In this document: in pieces, positions 11,781 through 20,704 of the stretch
Layout of the letters: each line of letters starts with the position of its first letter
Position numbering within the stretch: the stretch's first letter is position 1
DNA from: Anaerolineae bacterium
Lineage (GTDB): Bacteria; Chloroflexota; Anaerolineae; J102
Assembly: GCA_026991225.1 (NCBI GenBank)
Contig: JALXCB010000169.1
Coordinates: forward strand, 1 to 37,662
DNA: 37,662 nt
Direction of reading: 5' to 3'
Translations under genes and position numbers: made by a program
The notes under the pieces: generated by a model
What the model saw: only the letters and a program-made list of their open reading frames with translations
Told to the model about the DNA's origin: nothing
Databases searched by the model: none

Positions 11781-13895
11781 TCACCCCTGCAGCATCCGCA
11801 GGCCGCTGGCGATGACGATGAACTCGCTGATCTCGTGCCCCAGCACCGCGATGGGCAGGGTGAGCAGGCCCCCTACCGCACCGATGACCAGGGCGCTGAT
11901 GACCACCGCGGAAAGCGCGATATTCTGTGACACCACCCGCTGATTCCGTCGGGCCAGTTGCAGGGCGTAGACCAGCTTCTCCAGATCGTCGGCCATGAGG
12001 GCCACGTCCGCGGTCTCCAGGGCCACATCCGTGCCCGCCGCGCCCATGGCCACGCCCACGGTGGCCTCGGCCAGCGCCGGCGCGTCGTTCACGCCATCCC
12101 CCACCATGGCCACATGCCCGACCTGCTGGCTCAGCTCCCGCACCCTGGCCACCTTGTCCTCGGGCAGCAGCTCGGCGTAATAGGCGTCCACGCCCACCTC
12201 GCGGGCGATGGCCGCGGCCGTGCGTTCATTGTCGCCCGTGAGCATGACCACCGGGCGGATGCCCAGATCGTGCAGTTGGGCGATGGCCGCGGCCGCGTTC
12301 TCGCGGATGGCGTCGCGAATGGCGATGACGCCCCACACGGCCCTCTCATCCCCGGCCAGGATCACCGTGTTCCCCTCGTCCTGCAACCGCTGGATGGTCT
12401 CGGCCACACCGTCCAGGGCATGGCCCAGCTCCTGGAACAGGGCCGGGCTGCCCACATAGATGGTCTTTCCATCCCAAACCGCCTTCGCGCCCGCGCCCGC
12501 CAACGCCTGGAAGTCCGCGACTTCGGCCGGGCAGATGCCCTGGGCCTGAGCGTAACGCATCACCGCCCGGGCCAGCGGATGCTCGCTGCGGGATTCCAAC
12601 CCAGCCACCGCGGCCAGCCAGGTTTCCTGGGGCAGGGTGCGGTCGAAGCTGAGCACGGTGGTCACCTCGGGCCGGCCTTGGGTGATGGTGCCCGTTTTGT
12701 CCAGGGCCACGACGTTGATTTTGGCCAGTTCCTCCACATAGACGCCCCCCTTGATGAGCACGCCGTTGCGGGCGCCCGTGCCCAGGGTCGCCACCAGGGT
12801 GATGGGGATGGAGATGACCAGAGCGCAGGGGGCGGCGGCCACGATGAACACCGTAGCCCGCTCGATCCAGGTGGTCCAATCGCCGCCCATGAGCAGGGGC
12901 GGGAGGATGGCGATGAGCACGCCCGCCAACAGCACCAACGGGCTGTATCGCCTGCCGAAGCGCTCGATGAAGCGCTGGCTCTTGCCCTTGCGCTCCTGCG
13001 CTTCCTCCACCATCTGGATGATGCGGGAGATGGTGTTGTCGGCAAAGGCTTTCGTGGCCCGCACCTCGATGGCTCCCGCGCCGTTGATAGTCCCGGCAAA
13101 GACGGCGTCCCCCGGCTTCTTCTCCACGGGCGCACTCTCCCCCGTGACGGGGGATTCATCCACCGTGCTGAAGCCGTCGATGATCACGCCGTCGGTGGGG
13201 ATGGATTCACCGGGCCGGACGATGAACACGTCACCCGGAACCAGCTCCTCGGCCGGGATCGCCACCTCCTGGCCGTCGCGTTTCACCCGCGCAGTCTTGG
13301 GGGCCAGCTCCATCAACGCCCGCACCGCGGATCGGGTCTTCTCCTCGGTGTACCCCTCCACCGCCTCGCTGATGGAATAGAGGAAGACGAGCATCGCGGC
13401 CTCGCCCAGCATCCCCATGACCGCGGCCACCACCGCGGCCACGGTCATCAGCAGCTCGATGCCGATCTCCCGCTCGAAGATCAGCTCCTCGATGGCCTCG
13501 CGGCCGAAGTAATAGCCGCCGATGAGGATGGCCGCGATGTAGAGAACCTGGGAGAGGATAGCAGGCGCGGGGGTGAAGCCGAGCAGGAACCCGATCAGCA
13601 GCAACACGCCCGAGGTCACCGACGTGATGACCTTGGGGTTGCGCCAGGGTTTAGGTTGTTCGGGCATGGTCAGCCCTTTGGCGGGCGGGAAGCCGGACGC
13701 CTCCAGCTTCTCCTGCAGGGCCTCTTCGCTGGTCTGCTCAGGGTCGTAGGTGATGACCACCTTGGCCGCCTTGGGATAGATGTCCAGGTCGAGGATGCCG
13801 GGAAAATCTTTCAGGCTGCGTTGGATGGCCGCGGCGTCGTGTTCGCAATCGAGATTGCCGACGCGCAGTTCGATGCGTTGAGACGTTTCAGACAT
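11781..13895 (-). CDS. P1B-type heavy-metal translocating ATPase with APC motif
   Basis: An inner-membrane ATP-driven metal exporter or importer, 704 residues. Visible parts: a degenerate N-terminal HMA-like domain with a single cysteine (LDCEHD, Cys17) instead of CxxC, the actuator loop with VTGES, the phosphorylation site DKTGT (Asp399), a TGDN motif and GDGVNDAPAL. The ion-binding segment in the sixth helix reads AAAPCALVIS (Ala355-Pro-Cys357) where Zn/Cd/Cu pumps have CPC and P1B-4 pumps SPC. The last helix carries HEISEF. Metal specificity therefore cannot be assigned; convergence with merA suggests metal detoxification. Start ATG 13895 has GGAG 6 bases upstream; a longer frame has none. 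The 231 bases up to the next gene show no clear promoter. Confidence 0.93.
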   Translation of the reverse strand: MSETSQRIELRVGNLDCEHDAAAIQRSLKDFPGILDLDIYPKAAKVVITYDPEQTSEEALQEKLEASGFPPAKGLTMPEQPKPWRNPKVITSVTSGVLLLIGFLLGFTPAPAILSQVLYIAAILIGGYYFGREAIEELIFEREIGIELLMTVAAVVAAVMGMLGEAAMLVFLYSISEAVEGYTEEKTRSAVRALMELAPKTARVKRDGQEVAIPAEELVPGDVFIVRPGESIPTDGVIIDGFSTVDESPVTGESAPVEKKPGDAVFAGTINGAGAIEVRATKAFADNTISRIIQMVEEAQERKGKSQRFIERFGRRYSPLVLLAGVLIAILPPLLMGGDWTTWIERATVFIVAAAPCALVISIPITLVATLGTGARNGVLIKGGVYVEELAKINVVALDKTGTITQGRPEVTTVLSFDRTLPQETWLAAVAGLESRSEHPLARAVMRYAQAQGICPAEVADFQALAGAGAKAVWDGKTIYVGSPALFQELGHALDGVAETIQRLQDEGNTVILAGDERAVWGVIAIRDAIRENAAAAIAQLHDLGIRPVVMLTGDNERTAAAIAREVGVDAYYAELLPEDKVARVRELSQQVGHVAMVGDGVNDAPALAEATVGVAMGAAGTDVALETADVALMADDLEKLVYALQLARRNQRVVSQNIALSAVVISALVIGAVGGLLTLPIAVLGHEISEFIVIASGLRMLQG

Positions 13896-14126
13896 GGGCG
13901 TCTCCAATGGGGCGTGTGAAGAAGCAGGTTGGGACGAGGGTCGCATTGGAGAATATCAGTTATGAGGGACATGCGCAAGGAACAACGCAACCTGAACTTC
14001 ACGAATTCTTCACAATCTCACGAATATCCCGACACAAGGCCCTGTTATGATGGAGACAGATAAGCCAATTCACCCCTTTTCAAACAAGGCGCCACGGGCG
14101 ACGGCTCGCCGATATGGATGAAAACG

Positions 14127-15974
14127 TCAGGGATTCTGCAACGCACTGCGTACGACGCCCCCGGCTTGCTGGAGGCGTTGTCGCGCAGCGTCGGGATCAA
14201 TCCCCAACGTATGGCTGACGATGGCGACCTTGACGTCTCCGTCACACCGGGCCAAAACGCGTTGCGCTTCTTCCTCGCTGATATGACACGCCTGGGCCAC
14301 GATACGCCGGGCCCGCACCTGTAACTTGGCGTTGAGCTGCTGCACATCCACCATGAGATTCCCATACGTCTTGCCCAAACGCACCATGACGCCCGTGCTC
14401 AGCATATTCAGTACGAGTTTCTGCACCGTGCCCGCTTTGAGCCGGGTGGAGCCGGCGATGACTTCGGGGCCCACCAGAGGCGCGAGGACGTAATCCGCCA
14501 GGTTGGACATGGGCGCGGGCAGATTGCAGATCAGGGCGATGGTCAGCGCGCCGCGGCCACGGGCTTCGGTCAATGCGCCCATGACGTAGGGCGTGCGGCC
14601 GCTGGCCGCGATGCCCACCACGCTGTCCAGAGGCCCGATGGCCAGATCGCGCATGGCCTGAGCGCCGCTGTCGGGGTCATCCTCGGCCTCTTCCACGGCC
14701 TCGGTCAGGGCCCTGCATCCCCCGGCGATGACGCCCACTACCTGGCCGGGAGCCGAGTTGAAGGTGGGCGGGCATTCGGAGGCGTCCAACACGCCCAACC
14801 GGCCCGACGTGCCTGCGCCCACGTAAATCAACCGCCCTCCCTGCTTCATGCGCGGGGCGATGGCGTCGATGGCTGCGGCAATGTGGGGCAGGACCGGGCG
14901 CACCGCGGCCACCGCCCGCTTGTCCTCCAGGTGCATCAACCCCACTAGCTCCAGCGTGGTGCGCGTGTCCAGATCCAAAGTCAACACATTGCGCTGTTCC
15001 GACGCCCAAATCTCCTCCCCATCCGATTGCTCCAAGCCCTTATCCGTGGGTAGGGGCTGTTTGAGCATCTCCAGCGCCAACAGGGCCGCGCCCGTGGCCG
15101 CATCCGCGCGGGGCGGCATGGGCCGGGCCGCGGGCACGCGCGTGCGGATGGATTGGATGACCACCGCCCGGTAAAACGCGTTCCCTGTCAGCAAACCGCC
15201 TGACAGCGCCAGGGGAAAGGCGTCCTTCAGAGCCAATTGCCGGGCCACCGCGTCCACCCCCGCGGCCAGCGCGTCCGCGGCCTGCAAAACGGCTTCGACG
15301 GCCATGAGATCGCCCGCTTCCGCCTCATCGAGGACCCACGGAGCCAGCGCCGCGATCTGATCGGGTTTGCGTTCGGGCGCATAGAGCCAGGAGATCAGAT
15401 GCTGAGGGGAAGGCAGTTGCAACGCGCTCAGAATGCGTGAGGTGAGGCGCGTGGGCAGGTCATAGCCGTCGTCGGCGCGGGCAATGGCCCGCAACGCATC
15501 CAGGGCGATGGCGTAACCGCTGCCGCCATCCAGCAGATGCCCCCAGCCGCCCGCTCGCGCCGACGCCCCACGCCCATCCTCGCCATAGACCATCATGCCC
15601 GTGCCCGAGATGGCAACCACGCCAAAACGGGCGCCCACGCCGCCCACCAGCGCAGCCACGGCGTCGGGCACCACCCGACCGGGCGTCTCGGGCAGCAATT
15701 CGGCCTGCAATGCCCGCAGGATGCGAGCGTCATCGGGCCTGCCCGCGCCCGCCAGCGCCCACACCACGGCCGCGGCCTGGGACAGGTCCACCCCCGCTGC
15801 GCTGGCCGCTCCCTGCATGGAAGCAGCCAGCGCCTCTCGCACCCCTTGTTTCCCCACGATATGTAAATTGGAGGAGCCGTCTCGCCAGCGGCCCAACTCC
15901 AAACCCACCACATCGAGAATGACGGCTTCGGTCTTGCTGCCGCCGCCATCAACGCCGATGACGAATGGTGTCAT
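14127..15974 (-). CDS. murQ: Fusion of BadF/NagK-type sugar kinase and MurNAc-6-phosphate etherase MurQ
   Basis: One 615-residue cytosolic protein. Residues 1-305 are an ASKHA-fold kinase of the BadF/BcrA/NagK family: phosphate-1 DGGGSKT (9-15), ISGTGMMVYG (122-131), GGWGHLLDGGSG (142-153) and a late LSGGLL (257-262). Residues 325-615 are a complete SIS-fold MurQ: GAGTSGRLG (387-394), the catalytic glutamate in DASECPPTF (Glu400), a second acid in EAEDD (Glu431), and GSTRLKAGT. MurQ removes the lactyl ether of MurNAc-6-phosphate, giving GlcNAc-6-phosphate and D-lactate. A kinase on the same chain would make that substrate from imported free MurNAc, as Clostridium MurK does as a separate protein. 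The start overlaps the previous gene by 4 bases, implying translational coupling. Confidence 0.92.
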   Translation of the reverse strand: MTPFVIGVDGGGSKTEAVILDVVGLELGRWRDGSSNLHIVGKQGVREALAASMQGAASAAGVDLSQAAAVVWALAGAGRPDDARILRALQAELLPETPGRVVPDAVAALVGGVGARFGVVAISGTGMMVYGEDGRGASARAGGWGHLLDGGSGYAIALDALRAIARADDGYDLPTRLTSRILSALQLPSPQHLISWLYAPERKPDQIAALAPWVLDEAEAGDLMAVEAVLQAADALAAGVDAVARQLALKDAFPLALSGGLLTGNAFYRAVVIQSIRTRVPAARPMPPRADAATGAALLALEMLKQPLPTDKGLEQSDGEEIWASEQRNVLTLDLDTRTTLELVGLMHLEDKRAVAAVRPVLPHIAAAIDAIAPRMKQGGRLIYVGAGTSGRLGVLDASECPPTFNSAPGQVVGVIAGGCRALTEAVEEAEDDPDSGAQAMRDLAIGPLDSVVGIAASGRTPYVMGALTEARGRGALTIALICNLPAPMSNLADYVLAPLVGPEVIAGSTRLKAGTVQKLVLNMLSTGVMVRLGKTYGNLMVDVQQLNAKLQVRARRIVAQACHISEEEAQRVLARCDGDVKVAIVSHTLGIDPDAARQRLQQAGGVVRSALQNP

Positions 15975-17191
15975 GGCATGGTCTCCGAATGGTCGTCCAC
16001 TATGGATGCGATGGCTTCATGCAGACGCACGCGAAAGCGCGAGATGGCCTCGCCATCGCGGCCATGGTAAACGCGATTGGTCAAAAGCGCGACGATGAGC
16101 TCCCGATGGGGATCGATCCACATGGAAACGCCGGTGAATCCGGTATGCCCGAAGCTGGAGGGGCCGAAATTTCCTCCCACTGGACTGCCCTGAGGCGACA
16201 TCAACTGCCATCCCAGGCCCCGGCGCTGGGTTTCGTCGCGGACCTGCTCCGACACGGCCTCTGCCGCAAGTGCGGGTGCAAGGATGCCACCGCCGTCATC
16301 CAGATAGCACCGCCCCAGCGCGGCCACGTCCCGGGCCGTGGCGAACAATCCGGCATGGCCCGCCACGCCGCCCAGGCAGGCCGCGTTTTCGTCATGGACT
16401 TCACCCCACAGGCGGCGGCCTCGCCAGGCGCAGAATTCGGTGGGAGCTATGCGTTCGCGAGGCGTGCCGCGGGCGAGGGGGTTGAAGAAGGTCCGGGCGA
16501 GGCCCAGGGGCTCGCATACAGCCTGAGCCAGATACTCGGGCAGACGCTGGCCGGTCAGGCGTTCGATGACTTCGCCCAGGAGGATGAACCCCAAATCGCT
16601 GTAAAGAATGCGCTCGCCCGGAGGATAGACGAAGCGGGGAGCCCGTAGAAACGCGTCGAGCCGTCGTTGACGCGCCTCCGGGGGCAGTCGATGGGGGAAG
16701 ATGGCGGCTTCCTTGCCCTCGCGGCCGCACAGATCCTCCCACGCAGCCAGGCCCGAGGTGTGGGTGAGCAGATGACGAAAGCGCACCCGACCGGCGTCCA
16801 CCCGCTTGCCCTGATAGTTGGGATCGGGCGGGAGGAGCGTCTTCGCGTGGGGATCGATCCCTGGCTGGATGGGGTGGACGCTTCGGAATTCAGGGACGAC
16901 CTCGGCCACGGGCGTATCCAGGCTGACCCTGCCCGCGCTGACCAGGGTGAGAAAGGCCGTGGTTGTAAAAAGTTTCGTCAGGGAAGCCAGGTCGAAAAGG
17001 GTGTCTTCCTGCGTCGGCCATCGCTTCTGTACGGGATCGAGCCAACCATAACTGCGCTGGAAAAGCGTCATCCCACGTTGGTGAATGAGTAACACAGCCG
17101 CGGGAAAGACGGACGCCAATCCCTCCTTCATGATGGCGTCGATGGCATCCTGCTGGGCGGGCGTCAGTTGGACTTCCGTCAAGGTGCGCAT
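15971..17191 (-). CDS. Beta-lactamase-fold serine hydrolase, AmiE (YbbE)-like
   Basis: A 406-residue class C beta-lactamase-fold enzyme. The nucleophile motif is Ser70-Leu-Thr-Lys73, the second motif is YSD where beta-lactamases have YAN, and the third is HTGFTG in place of KTG, as in esterases and amidases of this fold. In Bacillus subtilis the MurNAc recycling cluster encodes such a protein (AmiE/YbbE), which removes peptides from MurNAc. The gene here sits 1 base behind a sugar permease and overlaps the kinase-MurQ gene, so the same role is the best inference. Unlike the exported Bacillus enzyme it has no signal peptide that I can see, so it may work in the cytosol on imported muropeptides. 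A general esterase remains possible. Confidence 0.82.
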   Translation of the reverse strand: MRTLTEVQLTPAQQDAIDAIMKEGLASVFPAAVLLIHQRGMTLFQRSYGWLDPVQKRWPTQEDTLFDLASLTKLFTTTAFLTLVSAGRVSLDTPVAEVVPEFRSVHPIQPGIDPHAKTLLPPDPNYQGKRVDAGRVRFRHLLTHTSGLAAWEDLCGREGKEAAIFPHRLPPEARQRRLDAFLRAPRFVYPPGERILYSDLGFILLGEVIERLTGQRLPEYLAQAVCEPLGLARTFFNPLARGTPRERIAPTEFCAWRGRRLWGEVHDENAACLGGVAGHAGLFATARDVAALGRCYLDDGGGILAPALAAEAVSEQVRDETQRRGLGWQLMSPQGSPVGGNFGPSSFGHTGFTGVSMWIDPHRELIVALLTNRVYHGRDGEAISRFRVRLHEAIASIVDDHSETMP

Positions 17192-17192
17192 C

Positions 17193-18041
17193 CTACTTGC
17201 CGATGCCTGCGGTCAGCCCGGCGATGATCTGTTTGGTGGCCAGCAGAAAGATGACGATCAAGGGCAGGGTGGTGATGATCAGCCCGGCGAAAAGGGTGGA
17301 CCAATCCGCCTGGAATTCGCCGAAGAAGCGGGTCATGCCCACGGGCAAGGTCCACTTGTCGGTGGAACGGAGCAAGACCAGGGGGAAGAAGAAGTCATTC
17401 CACAGGGGGACGAACTGAAAGACGATGACCGTGGCCAGGGCGGGCCGCACCAGGGGGAGCATAATCCTGCCGAAGATGGTGAATTCGCCCGCGCCGTCGA
17501 TGCGCGCGGCCTCGCTGAGCTCCTGGGGCAATTGACGGAAGAAGGAGGAGAGGATGAAGATGGAGAAGGGGATGCCCGTGGCCGCATAAACCAGAATCAA
17601 CCCCAGGCGGTTGTCGATGAGCCCCATATCGTTCAACAGCAGGAACAAGGGGACGATGGCCAGCCGGAAGGGAAGCATGAGCCCGGCCAGGAAATAGGCG
17701 GTCAGCAACATGCTCCCTCGGAATTTGTAGCGCCCGAGCATGTAGCCCGCCAGGGCGGAGACCGCGGTGGCCAGCAACACGGAAACGACGGTGATCACCA
17801 GGGAGTTGAAGAAATAAATGTTGAAGCTGGCTTCTTCCCACGCTTTGACAAAGCTATCGAAGCTGGGCGAGGTGGGCAGCCCCACGGGATTTTTGAAGAT
17901 CTCGCGTGTGGGCCGCAGGGCGTTGCTCACCACCAGCAACAGGGGCAGGATCACGATGGCGGCATAGCCCCACAAGAGCGCGTTGGCCCCGATAGAGGCC
18001 AGGTTGATGCGGCGGGAGGAAGTGCGAGCGTGGTCGCTCAT
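17193..18041 (-). CDS. Sugar ABC transporter permease, MalG/UgpE type
   Basis: A 282-residue inner-membrane permease with six predicted helices and the ATPase-docking EAA loop (EAARIDGAGEFTIFGRI, then MLPLVRP) that defines binding-protein-dependent permeases. The family is CUT1, which imports oligosaccharides or amino sugars. Start overlaps the partner permease gene by 4 bases and the stop lies 1 base before the serine hydrolase, so the four downstream genes are tightly coupled. No ATPase gene is in the operon; such importers often share a MsmK/UgpC-type ATPase made elsewhere. Confidence 0.93.
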   Translation of the reverse strand: MSDHARTSSRRINLASIGANALLWGYAAIVILPLLLVVSNALRPTREIFKNPVGLPTSPSFDSFVKAWEEASFNIYFFNSLVITVVSVLLATAVSALAGYMLGRYKFRGSMLLTAYFLAGLMLPFRLAIVPLFLLLNDMGLIDNRLGLILVYAATGIPFSIFILSSFFRQLPQELSEAARIDGAGEFTIFGRIMLPLVRPALATVIVFQFVPLWNDFFFPLVLLRSTDKWTLPVGMTRFFGEFQADWSTLFAGLIITTLPLIVIFLLATKQIIAGLTAGIGK

Positions 18042-19003
18042 GTCAGTTTTTCCTCCATGTGGCGGAAGTAGCGCAGCATCAACATGGACACGCCGAAGAT
18101 GAAGATGAACATGAGCACAGCCAGCGCGGACGCCAGCCCGAACGCATCCACGCCCCCGCGAAAGGCCGTGCGATAGAACACCAGCCCCAACACGTCGGTG
18201 GCTCCAGCCGGTTCACCGTTGACCCCGCCCATGGCCCACACGATGCCGAAGACGTTGAAGTTGCCGATGAAGGTGAGCACCGTCACGATGCCGATGACGG
18301 GCAGGAGCAAAGGCAGTTCGATATAGCGAAACAGCTTCCAACTGGTGGCGCCATCGATTCGGGCCGCCTCGCGCAATTCGTTGCTGATGCCTGCCAGCCC
18401 TGCCGAGAAAAGCAGCATGGGGAAGCCCACCCATTGCCAGGCGTTGGCGAAAATGATAGCGGGCAGGGCGGTGGCCGGATCGCCCAACCAGGGACGAGCC
18501 AACGATTCCAGCCCGATGGCCCGCAAAATCTGATTCACCGGCCCGAATAACGGATTCAACATCAGGCTCCACAGATAGCCCACCACCAGGGCGCTGATGA
18601 GGTAGGGCAGGGTGAACACCGTTTGAAAAAAGCGCTTGCCAAAGCGGGAAGCGTAGAGCAGCTTGGCAAACAGCAGTCCAAGAGTGTTCTGAATGAGCAT
18701 GGTGCCGATGAAAAAATAGACATTATGCCAAAAGGCATTGGGCAACTGCTCATTCAAAGGGTATCGGGTGAACAATTCATGAAAATTGCGCAATCCCACG
18801 AATCCGCCGCGCGCCAATCCTTTGAACTCGAAGAAGCTGAAATACAGGGACTGGAACAGAGGCCAGATCATGAAAATGGTGTAAAGCAAAAAGGCCGGAA
18901 GGATGAACAGCGCGATCATTTCCCAGGATGGCGCGCCCGTTCCCACGCCCCTGACGCGTTTGCGTTTTTTGCCCTTGGCTTGATTGGCGGTGGAAGCGGT
19001 CAT
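18038..19003 (-). CDS. Sugar ABC transporter permease, MalF/UgpA type
   Basis: A 321-residue CUT1 permease: a basic cytoplasmic N-terminus (KGKKRKRVRG), six predicted helices and the EAA loop EAARIDGATSWKLF followed by ELPLLLP. It pairs with the next gene to form the channel. ATG 19003 was chosen over an upstream frame start at 19057 because the extra residues are encoded by the intergenic hairpin, and CGAGG precedes this ATG. The gap to the binding-protein gene holds a strong hairpin and a MITE. Confidence 0.92.
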   Translation of the reverse strand: MTASTANQAKGKKRKRVRGVGTGAPSWEMIALFILPAFLLYTIFMIWPLFQSLYFSFFEFKGLARGGFVGLRNFHELFTRYPLNEQLPNAFWHNVYFFIGTMLIQNTLGLLFAKLLYASRFGKRFFQTVFTLPYLISALVVGYLWSLMLNPLFGPVNQILRAIGLESLARPWLGDPATALPAIIFANAWQWVGFPMLLFSAGLAGISNELREAARIDGATSWKLFRYIELPLLLPVIGIVTVLTFIGNFNVFGIVWAMGGVNGEPAGATDVLGLVFYRTAFRGGVDAFGLASALAVLMFIFIFGVSMLMLRYFRHMEEKLT

Positions 19004-19024
19004 CTTGGCGAACCTCGAAAAGGG

Positions 19025-19057
19025 ATGGTTGGCGGGCGGGGGAGACCCGCCAACCAT
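19025..19057 (-). promoter_or_regulatory. Intercistronic hairpin between binding protein and permease
   Basis: A perfect 12-bp stem ATGGTTGGCGGG (19025-19036) with CCCGCCAACCAT (19046-19057) and a 9-base loop. It has no U-run. In operons of this kind such hairpins often protect the 3' end of the binding-protein message and lower permease output; that role is inference. Confidence 0.6.
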
Positions 19058-19078
19058 CTACCGAAAGGAGGAGGCAAC

Positions 19079-19232
19079 GTAACTGCTAGCGTACTTGACT
19101 TTAGGCCGCCAAAAGCCACGAAGGCTCGAAGTTTTTCGAAGACACGAAGGAAAAATCAAGGAAAATACGTCGTGCCTTGGCTTTTCTTCGTGTCTTCGTG
19201 GCAAAAAGTGGTGGCGATACCTTAGCAGTTAC
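19079..19232. mobile_element. GTAACTGCTAA-type MITE, subfamily b, complete copy
   Basis: 154 bp with ends GTAACTGCTAGCGTA and (opposite strand) GTAACTGCTAAGGTA, 13 of 15 matching. Flanks GAGGCAAC (19071-19078) and GAGGTGAC (19233-19240) agree at 6 of 8, a decayed duplication. The element lies 7 bases behind the stop codon of the binding-protein gene, inside the operon. Bases 19079-19202 are the reverse complement of 2-124 with one visible difference. Confidence 0.88.
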
Positions 19233-19239
19233 GAGGTGA

Positions 19240-20613
19240 CTATTTCTTGGGTTTGAACCACTGAGAGATGCCTTCTTGCAGGCTCTGGGCGACCTCTTCC
19301 GCAGTCATCTCGCCCAGCAGCATCTTCTGGATGCCATTGCCCAGCAAGGTGGTGCCAGAGGGATCGCCATAGCGGAAGTCCACCAGCAGCATGTAAGACG
19401 CCGGGGTCTCCTCATAGAACTTGGCGAACTGGGCCAGAACCGGGTCCTTGGGTTCGGTGCCCGGCACGGGCGAGAGCTGCTTGATCTTCTCGGTGAACAT
19501 TTGCCCGAACTCCTTCGTGCCCATCCATTCCACCAGCTTGATGGCTTCCTCTTTGGCGTCGCTGTTGGCGTTGACGCCGTAGGAGCCGTCCATCCAGCCG
19601 GGGGTCAGGGGATGGTCGATGACCGAGTCGGGAGCCGGGGGCACGCGGAAGATGCCGATATCCAGATCGGGGCCCTCGTTGCGCCAGTAACCCACTTCGA
19701 AGGAGCCGCCCAGGAAGATGCCAGCGCGTTCGGTGAGGAAGAGGGTGCGGGAATCCTGGTAGCTGACGCCGACCACGTTATCGGGCATGTAGGGCTGGAG
19801 GTCCTTCACCAGTTGGATGGAGGCGACGTAGTTGGGGTCAGTGAAGTCGGTTTCGCCCGCCAGGATCTTCTTCTCGAACTCAGGACCGCCGTAGCGAGGT
19901 GCGCCCACGGTCTCGTGGATGATGGGCAGCATCCAGGTGTCTTTGGCGGGCGCGGCGATGGGGATGTAGCCTTCTTTCTTCAGCGTCTCCAGCGCGTTGA
20001 TGAATTCATCCCAGGTGGTCGGTTCGCTCAGGCCCAGTTTGTCGAAGATGCCTTTGTTGTAGTAGGCGGCCAGGGTCTGAATGCCGAAGGGGACGCCGTA
20101 AATGTGGCCATCCTTCACGCCCATGGCGCCCTTGAGCAGGTCGGGCGAGAAGTTGGAGAGGGTGGCGACTTTACCATCCAGGGGCTCAAGCTGGCCCGCT
20201 TCCACCAACGGCTGGAGGCCGCCGTAGGCCCGCAACTGCACCACGTCCGGACCGCCTTCACCGGTCAGGCCCGTGGCCAGAATGTTGTTGTAGTCGGTGG
20301 CGACGAAGGGCACGAATTCCACAGTGACGTTGGGATGCTCTTTTTCGTACACGTCGAAGATCTCGTTGTAAGCATCCTCGTCTTCGGTGCGCCACGACCA
20401 GACTGTCAGGGTGACGGGGGCCATTTCCTCGGCCTTGGGAGCTTCGGTGGCCATCTCTTTGGGCGCTTCGGTGGGTTTTTCCTGTGCAGGAGCCTGGGTG
20501 GCCGCGGGTTTTTGTTGGGCGGGGGCTTGGGTGGCCGCGGGCTGTTGGGCGCAGCCTGCCACCACTACCAGCAGCAGGATGAATACAGTCAGTTTGAGCA
20601 AAGTTGATTTCAT
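19240..20613 (-). CDS. Sugar-binding lipoprotein of CUT1 ABC transporter
   Basis: The extracellular solute-binding subunit, 457 residues. A lipoprotein signal (lipobox VAGC, Cys21) is followed by a long Ala/Pro/Gln/Thr linker (about 22-70) and then a family 1 extracellular solute-binding domain starting TLTVWSW and ending in KPKK. ATG 20613 was chosen because it gives the signal peptide and has AGGAG about 12 bases upstream; the open frame extends 74 residues further into a region without signal character. Its place between a DasR/NagR-like regulator and a kinase-MurQ fusion suggests MurNAc, GlcNAc or a muropeptide as ligand, but the ligand cannot be read from sequence. Confidence 0.92.
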   Translation of the reverse strand: MKSTLLKLTVFILLLVVVAGCAQQPAATQAPAQQKPAATQAPAQEKPTEAPKEMATEAPKAEEMAPVTLTVWSWRTEDEDAYNEIFDVYEKEHPNVTVEFVPFVATDYNNILATGLTGEGGPDVVQLRAYGGLQPLVEAGQLEPLDGKVATLSNFSPDLLKGAMGVKDGHIYGVPFGIQTLAAYYNKGIFDKLGLSEPTTWDEFINALETLKKEGYIPIAAPAKDTWMLPIIHETVGAPRYGGPEFEKKILAGETDFTDPNYVASIQLVKDLQPYMPDNVVGVSYQDSRTLFLTERAGIFLGGSFEVGYWRNEGPDLDIGIFRVPPAPDSVIDHPLTPGWMDGSYGVNANSDAKEEAIKLVEWMGTKEFGQMFTEKIKQLSPVPGTEPKDPVLAQFAKFYEETPASYMLLVDFRYGDPSGTTLLGNGIQKMLLGEMTAEEVAQSLQEGISQWFKPKK

Positions 20614-20704
20614 GATCGCTTTTTTCTCCTGAATTGAGTGAAGTCGGATGAAATGACATGACTTGGCGAGGGTGATTGGCTCACATGGCAACCTCCTGTT
20701 CGTA

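Noticed and set aside
11958-13919. 653-codon plus-strand frame opposite the metal ATPase
   Set aside because: Shadow frame rich in His, Gly, Asp and Arg; the opposite strand has all P-type ATPase motifs.
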